Positions 19,200-29,937 are shown, counted from the stretch's first letter. The stretch is DNA of 64,000 nucleotides from Callorhinus ursinus (GCF_003265705.1 NW_020313288.1:1550615-1614614); one strand, 5' to 3'. The notes: generated from the letters alone by a model not told the origin. Made by a program: numbers and translations.

Positions 19200-19790
19200 T
19201 TTTCCTTCCTGGCTTCCACGTACTCGGGGTTTAATTCGCACTCATACTTCCAGCTTCTTGAGGTAACACTTAGACCCTGGCGCAGCCCCCCTCCAGCCTG
19301 TTTCTGCAGCTGCAGCCGGTGACCTCCAAGCTTCAAACCAGGCACATCTCTCCTTGCCCTGAGGGTGAAGCGCAGACCGCTCACCCTGCGCCGCCTGCCT
19401 GAGCTCCCCTAGCTCCCCCAGCTCCTTCCTCCCTCACTCCATAGGGCCACACGGGCCTCCTTGTGAATTCATTTATTCATTATTCATTCAGCAAACCACC
19501 ATGTGCCAGACCCTCTTCTAGGCAGGGACACAACAGGGAACGAGCTGGTGCAGGTGACATTCTAGGGAAGGGGACACAAGGAACAAATAAGGAAGCAAAT
19601 GAAGAAAAGAATCAGGATCATCTCAGGAGCCAAAGTTACGTGCTGGCTGAGAAGGAAATACCGAAGGGGGGACGTGAATGGCTGAGATGCTTTCAATGAT
19701 AGGGAAGGCTTCATGGAGGAGGGGACATCGGGTCATAATCACTGATGAGCTTCTGGTAGAGGACACTAAGGCATCGGGCAGGGGGAGAGG
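19200..19790 (+). repeat. Ancient LINE-like/L2-like fragments
   Basis: Contains 'attcattcagcaaaccacca', 'tgtgccagaccctcttctag' and 'ggaaggcttcatggaggagg'. No gene. Confidence 0.45.
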
Positions 19791-19799
19791 TTGCACTGG

Positions 19800-21690
19800 G
19801 GAGTCTCAAACGTCCCATCCAAGGCAGGTTCAACGTCTCTCCTGCAACCTACAGGAGGCACAGGGGCCGGGGGGCCGGGAGGGACCACTGCCTCCCTCTG
19901 CAGGGGTGGTGGTGGTGGCGCCCGGATTGGGGCTGGGTGTTGCCTAACGCCCATGGCAACTGCTCAGTGGAACGGGCTCCTTGTCCAGTCGCTGCCGAGC
20001 CTCCTGCAGGAATCCACACCCACTCGCTCCAGGGACAGAGTCAGCGCCCTGCTGTGCCGGCCCCGAGTGCTCGTGCTCCCAGGGACTGGTCACCTCCCCT
20101 TTCCAGCCTGTGACGTGATTTAGAGCCATGCTATCTTTAACCCTGGGCCAGGACACTCTGCTCCCCTCCCTGTAAACACCGCTCAGATGACAGTAATGGA
20201 ATCCTGTGGGGGTGGCGGGCCCCAGGCATGCGGGGCCCAAGCTGGAGGCCCTGGACTCCCCAAGGTGGGAGACACTCGCCCATGAATTCACCCACCCATC
20301 CACTCCCTCGGCACATGGGCTCCCAGGACCCAGCCATGACCAACACCACACAGGGCTCTGGGAGGTCGGAGACAGGGACACACTGAGCAGCCAGCCAAGT
20401 GGGCAGAACGGGAGGCACTGATCCCAGCTCAGGGAGGACGGGCAGCGGCTCCCACGGGTGCGGGGCTGCATGCATTCAACACCTCCACCCTGGGCTCCCA
20501 GCCCGCTCAGCTTGTCGGCTCACCTGCCAGGGACCTGTCACCACGCCTGTTGTGTGGCCTTAGGGAGCCGTGGCACCTGTCCCTGCATTTCACACAACCC
20601 CACCTTCACTCAGACTGCAGAAGTTTGGGGACACAGGGTGGAGCAGTGCGCACACCGTGCTCCCAGCCCACTGTGACTGGTTGGGGCCAGGGGTGGGGGA
20701 GCTCTGACCCCAGCTGGCAGAGAGATGCCCTGCATCCTGCGGGTCACCACCTGGGGGACACATCCCCGCCCCCAGGAACCAGATCCTCTGCTGCTGTTTG
20801 GCGCAGCGGGATCACCGCTCAGTTGAACTCTGAATGGCCTTCGGGAGACTGGGGCTGAAATCACAATTCTTAGTTCTAAGCTTGGGGAAAAAAAAAAAAA
20901 AGTGTGGCCCGGGTGGGCTTTCCTCTGTGGCGAGTCTTCAAACACGCCGTACCCGGCTTCCCCCACTTGGGAAACAGGGAGACCACCACCTACTTCCCTG
21001 AGCTGCCGTGAAGGTGGGATGGAGGCACGTGGGATGGAGCCTGGCATACAGCAAGGGCCCAATAAATGCTCTGGCCAGTGTTGTGTCTCCTGAGGCCACT
21101 CTTGGGCACCTACCGATTTAATGCCCACTCCTTCAAGGCAACAATGTGTTCACACTACAGAGGAGCGGGCGGACGCCCCAGCGAGGCCAGGAGACAAGCA
21201 GCAGCCCCCTGCCCAACACGCTGCTGGAGGCCCGGCCTTCCCCAGTCATGCGGGCGGGTTCCCCCCGCGCCCCCCCACCCAACCCCGGCCTGAGGACACA
21301 GCAGGGCTTGGGCCGGGCTAACTGGAGAGAACCAGATCTTCCTCCCCAGACGGAACGGCTCCAGGAAGCCCGCCGAGGTCACCCACAGCCTCTTGCCCCA
21401 CCCCATCTCAGGAGGGCCACGCCACCTCTTCTGTGGCAACCCTACCACAAAGCAGGGGTTTGGAGTAGGCCACTGGCTTTCCTGCCTTCCCCCCACTCCC
21501 TGCGCAGATCAGGCCACTCCCCTGGGGAAACCTGACACAGGGCAGCTCCAGGACACCCCCAGGAACTCCCCCAGTGAGAGACGGTGGCCTGGGGGCTGGG
21601 GTCTCCATGGACCCACACCACGGGCCTCTGTGCTCAGCAGCTGCCGATGGCCCCGTCGGAGGGCTTGAGCGTCAGCGCAGAGACTCACAA
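19800..21690. other. Gene-less intergenic stretch between TICAM1 and FEM1A
   Basis: Mostly single-copy-looking GC-rich sequence with a poly(A) run at about 20887-20901. Open frames up to 175 residues lack recognisable domains. It could include alternative distal 3' UTR of FEM1A, but no signal supports this strongly. Confidence 0.4.
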
Positions 21691-21708
21691 CGTAAACTGC
21701 CTCATTGC

Positions 21709-21714
21709 TTTATT
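21709..21714 (-). terminator. FEM1A: Probable FEM1A polyadenylation signal
   Basis: AATAAA on the minus strand (plus: tttatt), about 1.6 kb after the stop. It is the first canonical signal I find downstream of the FEM1A stop. Confidence 0.5.
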
Positions 21715-22195
21715 CCGTGCCTTCAAGGGACAGTGACTGTTTCCTGCCTCGACAGGAGGTCAAGCCTGGCCTTGTAAATAAATAATGTCCTAACTAACAC
21801 TGCAAATCCAAACGAGGCTGAGTTTCCTTGGAGGGGAGGGACACCCAGGGGCCCCCGCATGGGGCCATGACGCTGCCGCCCGCCGAGGCTGCGGGAAAGG
21901 TGCAGGGGGTGGGGGAGGACGCCCCTCTCCTGAGCGGGGGCAGCAGCTGCTTCTGTCCCCTTCTACTGTCCCCTGCTCTGCGGCTGGCTGCCGGGGCGTG
22001 TGCAGGGCCGCTCCAGAGAGATCAGGAGATCTCGAGGCAGCAGTTTCTCCAGCACAGGCACGTGAGCCCCTGAGGGATGGGGAACCAAGATTCTGTAGTT
22101 GGCAACTTGTGGACATTCACTGTCTTACCTGGCTGACTCAGCAGCGTACTCGGAATCTGCTCGGGGATCGCCTGGATCCAGGCTTTCAAGCGGAT

Positions 22196-22221
22196 AAAAA
22201 AAAAAAAAAAAAAAAAAAAAA
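22196..22221. repeat. Poly(A)26 / transcript poly(U)
   Basis: Pure A run on the plus strand; U run in a FEM1A 3' UTR transcript. Confidence 0.95.
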
Positions 22222-23308
22222 GGGCTAGAGCCGCTGGGCTGCCCACCACTCGGGATCTTCGAGGCTGAGGCGGCCTGCCGTTTTTGGACTCAGTAATTGT
22301 GAGAACCGCACCCAAGCCAGCCACACTAGTTCTCACTGGGTGGGGGAGAGACACCACACCAGTTCCCTTAGCATTTAGAAAATGCTTCTCTTGCTAATGA
22401 GAACATCGGGAAGCCCAAGTAGAAGGCAAACGAGTGAAGTTTAAGGGAAAAAAAAAAAAAAAAAACGTAGTTACTCTCACTTTCGGGCCCAATGCCGGGG
22501 ACTTCTACCTGCCTCACCAAATTCTCCACACCGTAAAGCTCACTCCTGACAGCCTTGCCATCTCAGGCACGACGGAAACCTCCCTGTGTGAAATTAACTT
22601 CTTAAATCTGACAAAACATTCTTTGAAAAAGAAAAAAATACATGGCAGCGAAACCTCGGGACTCCTGTGCCCCACGTGTAACCTGCCCACTCATGAATCA
22701 ACAGAACACCAAACCAACGAAAGCAACGCGAGGAGCAGGCTGCCCAGGGCAGAGAGCCCGGCCCACGGGCTCACGGGCCACGGTCATGGTGGCGCAGCAG
22801 GGAGCGGGGTGCAAGTGTGCTGCTGGAAGAATGGAGTCGGTCTTGCTTCTCAAGTCTCCAACTTTCGACCTCAGGAACCCCCGGTCCCCACGCTGCATTT
22901 GGCGGCTGGGTTTTTCTGGCAATGTAGGGGCAGAGAAGCATGGACCCCATTCTCAGCTTCTTCCTGTTGCTGGGAGAGAAAGAAGGCAAAAGCTTCAATT
23001 CCTCTGCCTCCAGGCAAGGAGGCGAAATCCTCTGGAACCCAGGCAGATGGAACGCCGGGAAGGGTGTGCATCTGCTCCCGATGAAAGGCTGGCCCGTGGG
23101 CTCCTGGCCAAAAACAGCTCCTTAAGCACACGATCCTGAAGGCTGTGAGCACCAACAACCTGCTAGTTCCTTTCCCTTCCCCGCAGAGGTGACGGGGCCG
23201 CGGAGGCTAGACAGCCCTTCTATGTCACGCCACCCAAGGGCTCACGAAGAGAGGGTGAGAGCACGCCTGGGCTCCGCCCCTCCCGGATTCTCCTCTCTCC
23301 GAACCACG

Positions 23309-25303
23309 TCAGTGTAGCTCGATGAAGGCCTCCAGCTCCTCGGGGATGAAGCCCTTGTAGGGGATCTTGTTCTTGTCCAGGGCGCGGGCTGCAAGGCACT
23401 GCAGGGTGACATAGTTGAAGGGCTGAATGGTGCTCTTGGCCAGCAGCTTTTCATCCAGCAGCTCGTAGGCAGTCTTCTTGAAGGCATTGGTGGCATCCAT
23501 GTGGGCCCCCGCTTCGATGAGGGCGTTCATGATCCCGGGGCAGTTGTTCTGGGCCGCTATGTGCAGTGGGGTGTTGTTGTCAAAGTCCCGGCTGTCCGGG
23601 TCGGCCCCACAGTCAAGCAGCACCTTGACCACCTGGAGGGAGGGGAATCGGCCCACCGGGTAGCGGCCGACGTTGGTGGTGTCCTTGTCCACGGCCATGT
23701 GCAGAGGCGTGAAGCCGTTCTTGCCTCGGGGGGCGCACTTCAGCAGTCGGTAGACGGTCTGGTGCTTCAGGTGCTCCTGGTCCGGCGTGCACTCCACTTT
23801 CTCCAACAGGTAGAGCAAGTGGAGGATGATGGCCAGGGCCTTGGTGAACTGGGCCGAGTCCCCGGGTTCCTTGGGCAGCTGCAGGGCCCGCTCCACTTCC
23901 CGCACTCCTTTGCACAGCACCCCCATGAGGTCTGCAAAGCCGATCTGTGTGCCCAGGCTGCCCTTGGCCGCCCGGTCCTGGAGCACGTAAGAGAAGAGTT
24001 CGGCAAAGGACAGGAAGCTGCTGGCGGTCATGGGGCTCAGGGGCTCCAGGTTGCTCTGCTGCATGTCCAGGGCGTACTTCCACAGGCGGATGCAGCGCTC
24101 AAAATTGCCCGAGTCGGCGTACACCGCACCCCGGTAGCGGATGTAATAGGAAGTGTCTGGGTGAGAAGGGCCCAGGATGCGCTCTCGGATCAACAGGGCC
24201 TGCATGCGCATCTCATCGGGGTCAGTGATCAGCGCTTCCAGCTCCTCAGTGGTGTTCACCTCCCTGGAATAGTCATAGGCCAGGACCAGCTGTGGGGGCT
24301 CTGGCTTGGGCAGATACGCACCGCCCTGGTGCCGCAGCTCCATAGCCCGTCTCCAGTGCTTCAGGGCCCCGAGCAGATCCCGCTTCTTATCCACATACGT
24401 GGCTCCCAGCAACTCTAGAGCTTCCACGGCAGCCTCCCGGCTGGTGGGGCAGCAGCTCTCATAAGAATCGCTAAGCTGCTCCTCTGGGGAGGAGCCACAG
24501 CAGAGGGACCCCTGCGGCTGCGCGCATCCCCGGCCGGAGGCGGAGGGGCCCTCTCCGGACAGCCCCCGCCGCACCTCCTCCCCGGCAGGCTGCTCCTGGA
24601 TGAGGTACTCCACGATGTTGGTGTGGCCCGTGACGCTGGCCGCCAGCAGAGGGGTCATGCCGTAGCCGTCGCGCTCCATGCGAGCATTGCACCCCAGCAG
24701 CAGCTGCAGGATCTCCAGGCTGCCGGACTCGGCGCAGTCGTGCAGGGCCGTGTTGCCCTTGGCGCTGCGCCGGTTCACCTGGGCGCCCTGCTCCAGCAGG
24801 TAGCGGGCGATCTCGCGGTGGCCCTTGTAACAGGAGATCATGAGGCACGTGTGCCCGTGCCGGTTGGCCACCTCCAGGTCGGCCTGGTGCTCGCCCACCA
24901 GGTAGCGCACCACCTCCAGGTGCCCGTCAAAGCAGGCGGCGCGCAGGGGCGTCGAGTTGGTGCGCGTGGTGCGGTTCACCGAGGCCCCGCGGCGCAGCAG
25001 GCTGCGCACCACGTCCAGGTGGCCGGCGGCCGAGGCGGCCCACAGCGGCGGCGCGCCCTCGATGGTCTCGCCATCGAAGTGCACCGAGCCGCCCGCCTCC
25101 ACGCTCGCGCCGCACCGGTCCACCAGGTACTCGACCACGTCCAAGTGGCCGTAGCGAGCGGCGATGAGCAGCGGTGTTCCCCCGCCGGCCACCTCGCCCG
25201 TCAGCTCGTCCAGCTCCTCCCGGCTCCGGCCGCTGAGCAGCTTCTGAAGCAGCTGCAGCTTGCCGTCGCGGGCGGCGTTGTACACGGCGGTGCGGAGGTC
25301 CAT
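23309..25303 (-). CDS. FEM1A: Protein fem-1 homolog A, CRL2 substrate receptor
   Basis: Substrate-recognition subunit of a CUL2-RING ubiquitin ligase. FEM1 proteins bind C-terminal arginine degrons. The 664-residue frame is intact and intronless; human FEM1A is 669. The start is the first ATG of the frame, in a strong context (GACCATGG). Seen in order: seven ankyrin-like repeats (~1-240) with TPLLIAARYGHLDVVEYL- and TPLRAACFDGHLEVVRYL-type cores; Asp126 in the third/fourth repeat, equivalent to the arginine-binding Asp of FEM1C; a Gly/Ser/Cys-rich linker (~240-280); a TPR-like helical middle (~285-520); two more ankyrin repeats (~530-605); and a C-terminal VHL-box-like segment with LQCLAARAL (~634-642) for CUL2/elongin binding. 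Very GC-rich codons in the first half belong to the 5' CpG island. FEM1C and FEM1B are the close alternatives; synteny with TICAM1 supports FEM1A. Confidence 0.97.
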   Translation of the reverse strand: MDLRTAVYNAARDGKLQLLQKLLSGRSREELDELTGEVAGGGTPLLIAARYGHLDVVEYLVDRCGASVEAGGSVHFDGETIEGAPPLWAASAAGHLDVVRSLLRRGASVNRTTRTNSTPLRAACFDGHLEVVRYLVGEHQADLEVANRHGHTCLMISCYKGHREIARYLLEQGAQVNRRSAKGNTALHDCAESGSLEILQLLLGCNARMERDGYGMTPLLAASVTGHTNIVEYLIQEQPAGEEVRRGLSGEGPSASGRGCAQPQGSLCCGSSPEEQLSDSYESCCPTSREAAVEALELLGATYVDKKRDLLGALKHWRRAMELRHQGGAYLPKPEPPQLVLAYDYSREVNTTEELEALITDPDEMRMQALLIRERILGPSHPDTSYYIRYRGAVYADSGNFERCIRLWKYALDMQQSNLEPLSPMTASSFLSFAELFSYVLQDRAAKGSLGTQIGFADLMGVLCKGVREVERALQLPKEPGDSAQFTKALAIILHLLYLLEKVECTPDQEHLKHQTVYRLLKCAPRGKNGFTPLHMAVDKDTTNVGRYPVGRFPSLQVVKVLLDCGADPDSRDFDNNTPLHIAAQNNCPGIMNALIEAGAHMDATNAFKKTAYELLDEKLLAKSTIQPFNYVTLQCLAARALDKNKIPYKGFIPEELEAFIELH

Positions 25304-25402
25304 GGTCGGGGCTTCCGCCAGGCCATGGGCCGGCCGCCGGGGGACGCGGAGAGCGCGGGCTAGCGCCCGGAGGAGCAAGCGGCAACCTTCACCGTCTCCC
25401 CC

Positions 25403-25413
25403 GCCGCCATCTT
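25403..25413 (-). promoter_or_regulatory. FEM1A: YY1-type initiator element of FEM1A
   Basis: The minus strand reads AAGATGGCGGC in transcript sense, about 100 nt before the start codon. YY1 elements of this form usually sit just downstream of the transcription start. Confidence 0.7.
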
Positions 25414-25432
25414 AGGGGCTTCTCCGGCGGAA

Positions 25433-25445
25433 CAAAATGGCTGCC
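25433..25445 (+). promoter_or_regulatory. Second YY1-type element, opposite orientation
   Basis: CAAAATGGCTGCC in plus-strand sense, 20 bp from the minus-strand YY1 element. Suggests a head-to-head start region for a rightward transcript. Confidence 0.55.
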
Positions 25446-25479
25446 GCGGCCGGGCGCCGCGGGTGATGGCGGGTGTGCA

Positions 25480-25492
25480 GGGAAATGTAGTC
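25480..25492. promoter_or_regulatory. ZNF143/SIX5-like site
   Basis: GGGAAATGTAGTC resembles the reverse of ACTACAnTTCCC. Confidence 0.5.
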
Positions 25493-25651
25493 CTGGGGGC
25501 CGGCCTCCTCCGCAGGACAGAAGAGGAACGGAGACGGCCAAGACTACCACTCGGAGGAGGATGCGCACAAGCCGAGGCGAACTGGGAGCACGGTGCATGG
25601 TGGGGATTGTCGTTCCGACCAAGAGGATTAAGGCCGAAACTGTCAACGCGT

Positions 25652-25677
25652 GGACTACAGTTCCCGTCGCACAATGC
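25652..25677. promoter_or_regulatory. Extended ZNF143/SIX5-like site
   Basis: GGACTACAGTTCCC followed by gtcgcacaatgc fits the long ACTACAnTTCCC + AATGC-type composite. A weaker inverted relative lies at about 25595-25615. Confidence 0.55.
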
Positions 25678-25889
25678 TATCACGATGACTTCTGGGACCC
25701 GGGCAAGTTTGGCTACGTACTTCCTGTGGCTCCCTCAGGGCTCCAGCCCACAGGAAGCGCAGGCGCAGGCCGAGAGACTCCATTCCCCGAAAGGCATCGC
25801 GAGCAACCCGGAGCCAATCAGGAGCGAGAACGAGGGCTAAGCCGGCCGAAAGGCCCTGTCTGATCTGGGTTTGGCGTGTCCGAGCCGCT

Positions 25890-25908
25890 GGCCGGCAGGG
25901 GGCGCTCG
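25890..25908 (+). promoter_or_regulatory. CTCF-like motif flanking the FEM1A promoter
   Basis: GGCCGGCAGGGGGCGCTCG matches the CTCF core CCnnCAGGGGGCGC closely, ~0.5 kb from the FEM1A start region. Unlike the 1.9-15.9 kb sites it is not obviously repeat-borne. Confidence 0.6.
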
Positions 25909-26284
25909 GGAGAGGCGGGAAAGCTGAGGGCGCCGGGATGTTAAGGGCGCAGGGAGTACAGGTGGCCCTGGGTTCACAAGTGATGGGATGGGGATTTGAA
26001 CCCAGCTCCTCCGGCCCCAGACAGAACCTGTGCCCTTAGTCACAGCACGGCAGGTCCCAGCAATCTATGTTATCTTTTATGCCATTGACTGAACTTAGTT
26101 TCTACAGTGTTTCTTGTTACATAAATGTTATATATTCTCTACAGAAAAAACAAAACAAAGCAACCCCCCCAAAAACAAAAACAAGTCAGGAAATGCAGAC
26201 AAGCAAATGAGAAAAACTGTGAAAATCCTTTCTTTACTACATCCCCTAGCCAGGAACAAAACTGTGATTGATCTGCAAACATTT

Positions 26285-26496
26285 TTTTAAGATTTTTAAA
26301 AAGATTTATCTATTTGATAGAGAGAGAGAGCGAGAGCGCGCGCGCACACAAGCAGGGGGAGTGGCAGGCAGAGGGAGAGGGAGAAGCAGGCTCCCCGCTG
26401 AGCAAGGAGCCCAATGGAGGGCTCCATCCCAAGACCCTGGGATCATGACCCAAGCTGAAGGCAGACGCTTAACCGACTGAGCCACCCAGGCGCCCT
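26285..26496 (-). mobile_element. CanSINE, full length
   Basis: Contains an internal GAGAGCGCGCGCGCACACA run and ends 'gccacccaggcgccc'. It directly abuts a short CanSINE. Confidence 0.92.
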
Positions 26497-26601
26497 GTAA
26501 GATTTTATTTTAGGTAATATCTACACTTAACATGGGGCTCAAACTCACAACCGTGAGATTAAAAGTTGAATGATCCACCAACTGAGCCACCCGGGTGCCC
26601 C
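26497..26601 (-). mobile_element. Short CanSINE variant
   Basis: Has 'aatatctacacttaacatgg', 'gctcaaactcacaaccgtga' and 'gagccacccgggtgcccc'. The longer element at 26285 probably inserted into its tail. Confidence 0.82.
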
Positions 26602-27235
26602 AACCTATAGACATTTCTTCCCTCTTGCATCCTGTTGTGTGCACGTGTCTGAATTTCCTTCACTCTTAATTGCCTTTAGTTGTTGAAAACAACACTTTGA
26701 ATTTAATAACAGCTCTTCAGGGGCAAACAAACAAACAAACAAAAAAACACCCACAAAACCGAAAAGCACCCCCACACTATGCTAAACATACACATGGCTT
26801 TAAGTGAAATATAGTTCAGGTTCTTTTCCGATTCCTGAAACAATAAAACATGCAAAAGTGGTCTTTTGGGGTATCAAGGGAATACAGGTGTTACATTACC
26901 TGCTTTTTTGCACTTAGCATTATAGCTTGAAGATTTTATTATTCATTCAACAGGTGCCACGTTTTATGTAGGCAGTCTCCTGCTAGTGGGTATTTATCGG
27001 GTGCCCAGTACATGCCAGGTACCTCTCTGGACATCAGGGGTATGATAGTGAACAAGACAAACAAAAATCTGTGCCTTGGCAGAGCTGATATTCAAATAAC
27101 ATAGATTTTCCAGCAGTACTTTTAGTATAGTATAGTATTCCATAGTGTGGAAATGTGCTGTGATTTATGTAGGTAATCCCCTGCTATCCCCACTAGCTGT
27201 ATACTTTTAGCAAAATACTTCTGTGCTTTCTTTAT
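26602..27235. other. Gene-less AT-rich stretch
   Basis: Includes an (AAAC)n run near 26728-26745 and an ancient LINE-like segment at 26995-27100 ('gtgcccagtacatgccaggt', 'gaacaagacaaacaaaaatc'). No gene. Confidence 0.5.
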
Positions 27236-27239
27236 TTTT

Positions 27240-27730
27240 TTTTTAATTGGGGCAAAATGTATGTAACATAAAATTAACCTTTTGACCATTTTTAAGTGCA
27301 CAGCTCAGCGGCATGAGGCACACTCACACTGTCGTGCAGCCACCCCCACCCTGCGTCTCCAGAACTTTCCATCTCCTCAAACTGAGACTCTGTCCCCATG
27401 AAGGATGGACTCCCCACCCCCTGCCCCAGCCCCGCTCCCACCATCTACCTTCTGTCTCTATGGACGGGACTCCTCTGGGGACCTCCTGGGAGTGGGGTCC
27501 TGCGGGGTGTGTCCTTCTAGGTCTGGCTCCTCTCACTGAGCAAAGTGTCCTCAGGGTCCCTCTGCATTGTGGCAGGTGTTCAGGACGTCCTAACCCACTT
27601 CCTGTCTGTGGATGTGCCTGTTCTGGACATTCACATAAATGGAATCACACACCGTGTGGCCTGTTGTGTTTGGTTCTTTTACTGAGCATTCTGTGCTCGT
27701 GGTCCAGCCACATTGCAAATTCGATCTTCA
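27240..27730 (-). repeat. L1 3'-end fragment, antisense
   Basis: Contains 'aaattaaccttttgacca', 'cattcacataaatggaatca' and 'cacaccgtgtggcctgttgt', the reverse of an ancient L1 3' UTR. Similar fragments occur at 31.8, 46.8, 52.7 and 53.6 kb. Confidence 0.7.
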
Positions 27731-27734
27731 TTAA

Positions 27735-28800
27735 GCCACTACAGTTCTGGATTTTCTGACCCACATTGGCGATGCATCCTAACTCACCCACTCTTAGGGG
27801 AAAGCCAGAGGCCAGGGAAGGAAGGGCTGAAGTTTGAATGAGATCGAGGGTAACTGATAAGGCGGGACAGCAGAGGAATTTGCGGGGGTAGGAATCCAGG
27901 ATGTGGTAGGAACCGACTTTGGACTCATCCACCCTCCAGAGAGAAGACAGAGAAAAGAATATGGGCATGGGAAAGGGGAGAGATTTGGGGGGGAGCCCCA
28001 GGGCCCGGAGCTCCCTTAGCTGTGTTCGGCCCTTGAGCAGAGTAAGGACATGCCCACGGCAACTTTTGATTTCGCTGGCCCCTGCTCCCAACTGTGGGTG
28101 AGGACCTCAGTCTCCCCTCCGGGCTGGGCTGGAACCCCCGCGTACCGGCGTTATGGATTTTTGACAACTACATGTTAAAGCCAGCCAGTACTGAAAATTA
28201 AATTATAGGTACCTAAAAGTTAACCAATCATGTAAAAAGAAAGTGATAAATACTGGACCCACATCACCTCCTCATCACTACATATTGCTATTAGCCACGC
28301 TCTCCAGGGGATTCGTGCCTCCTGCCTTTACATGGTGGAAATGCTAGGTGATGGTGTGGCTCTGCGGATCTCTTCCTAATTTCCTGCTCTGTGACTCCAC
28401 CCCCCGAAACTGGAGATCATCCGTGGTGGAAGTATCTGCGGTCCGGAAACGGGCTGATGATAAAAATCAGCAACCCTTCCCCTCAAGACCCTGACTTTGC
28501 CCTGTCTTTTCCTCCCCACCTTAGGCAGACCACTGTGCATCCTAACCCACTACATAATTTATATATTCCGGACGTTATTCTCAGTCTGCCCGTTGCAAAG
28601 TCGGCTTGGACTAGCAGAGATTTTTGTCGCTGGTGCTCGATGCCATGTTTCTAGAACAGCGCCTGGCACACAGCAGGAGCTCCACACGTTATGTGGAATG
28701 GATAAAGGGATCCTTCCAGTAAGCTCATCTTAACTACAGCACCACCCTGCCTGAGAATGATGGCTGATACCCTGGAGCTAGCACGTTCCACCTTCTCTTT
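27735..28800. other. Gene-less stretch
   Basis: Unassigned sequence; the ~28620-28700 part carries a degraded 'gcctggcacacagcaggagc' repeat tail. No coding evidence. Confidence 0.4.
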
Positions 28801-28859
28801 CATTCTGATTTTTGACTGCCGCCCTCAGCTTCCGGGCAGGCAGCCACGGGGAGACAGGG

Positions 28860-29150
28860 TGGGGGCCGCTATTTGGCCGTGACTGTGGCCCAGGCCAGGA
28901 GACTGCCTCTTCCCCAACCCCTCCGCGTCGGGGGAGCCTGTCGTCCCGCTACCTGTCTCCGCGCCCCGGCCCAGCTGGCTGCAAACGTCGGGGCCGCAGT
29001 GCGCGCGCACACCTGGGGCGGTCGGCCAGGTGCGCTGCGCGGGCCCAGGTGCGCTCCTTTAGCGCCCCACGCGGCAGGCACGCGGGGGACCGGGCCACCT
29101 GAGCGGGGCCGCGCTCCGGGCGCACCAAGCTGAGGGGCTTTCATCCGAGC
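28860..29150. promoter_or_regulatory. Orphan CpG-rich block with CAGGTG/CACCTG E-boxes
   Basis: High CpG density without a recognised gene. E2-type boxes occur at about 28951 (tacctg), 29010 (cacctg), 29027 (caggtg), 29046 (caggtg) and 29096 (cacctg). Could be an unannotated promoter or enhancer. Confidence 0.45.
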
Positions 29151-29362
29151 GCGCCTTAAAAAATTTTTAATGAGAAAATATTTTAAACATTCAGAAAAGT
29201 CGCGAAAATAAATATAATAGACCTCAAATAGTAAAAGCCAAAAGGTTAGGCGGATTCATTCATTCCGTAAATACTTTATGAGATGACCAGGTGTCAGGCC
29301 CTGGTTTTAGGAGCTGGGAGGCAGCTAGCAGAAAAAAAAAGATAAAAACCTCTTAACTCCAG

Positions 29363-29532
29363 GGGCGCCGGGTGGCGGAGTTGGTTGAGCGTCTGTCTTC
29401 AGCTCAGGTCATGATCTCGGGGCCCTGCTCAGCGGGGAGCCAGCTTCTCTCACTCTCCTTCTGCGTTTTTTTTGTTTGTTTCTCTCTCTCTCTCTCAAAT
29501 AAATAAATAAAATCTGTATATAAAAAAGATTT
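29363..29532 (+). mobile_element. CanSINE, sense, internally shortened
   Basis: Starts 'gggcgccgggtggcggag' and ends in a (AAAT)n tail. The 18-bp target duplication aaaacctcttaactccag is at 29345-29362 and 29533-29550. About 20 bp of the usual body is missing. Confidence 0.95.
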
Positions 29533-29609
29533 AAAACCTCTTAACTCCAGAATTTGATATAAGTGGGGGAGGCTGGTGCGAAATTACATGAATAAAGATA
29601 TTCATTTGC

Positions 29610-29935
29610 TAGTACTGTGTTACCGGTTGAATGTCCCCGCCCCCCCCCTTCAGATGCTGAAATCCTAACCTAACCTGTAAAAACAAGGGTATTAGGAGGT
29701 GGAGCCTCTGGGAGGGGCTTAGGTCATGAGGGTGGAGCCTCCATGAATGGGGATGAGCGCCCTTCGAGAGAAGCCCCAGAGCTCCCTGCCCCTTCCTCCC
29801 GCGCACAGTGAGAAGTCATCCACGAACCAGGAAGAGGGCCCTCACCCCAACCATGCTGGCACCCTGACTTTGGACTTCCCAGGCTCACAGACTGTAAGAA
29901 ATAGATATCTGTGGTTTATAAGCTACCCAGACAGA
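29610..29935 (+). repeat. Old interspersed repeat (LTR-type, unnamed)
   Basis: Contains 'ttaggaggtggagcctctgg', 'gaggggcttaggtcatgagg', 'gaaccaggaagagggccctc' and 'tttggacttcccagg' in the order of a common ancient mammalian element. Family name uncertain. Confidence 0.5.
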
Positions 29936-29937
29936 CA

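Larger units (their letters stand above)
21695..23308 (-). other. FEM1A: Probable FEM1A 3' UTR
   Basis: Runs from the stop codon to the first AATAAA on the minus strand. In the transcript it contains two long U tracts, from A26 at 22196-22221 and A18 at 22448-22465 on the plus strand. No SINE has inserted here. The end point is inferred from the signal only. Confidence 0.55.
24500..25500. promoter_or_regulatory. FEM1A: CpG island over the FEM1A 5' end
   Basis: Dense CpG across the first ~800 coding bases and the 5' flank. This is a typical broad promoter island. Confidence 0.85.

Noticed and set aside
23501..24418. 305-residue plus-strand open frame
   Set aside because: Mirror of the FEM1A coding sequence on the other strand; an artefact of its codon usage.
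24623..25363. 246-residue plus-strand open frame
   Set aside because: Also antisense to the FEM1A ankyrin repeats; repetitive because the ankyrin code is repetitive.
25304..25378. 25-residue N-terminal extension of FEM1A
   Set aside because: It would start at TTG; no ATG precedes 25303 in frame, and family members start at MDLRTAV.
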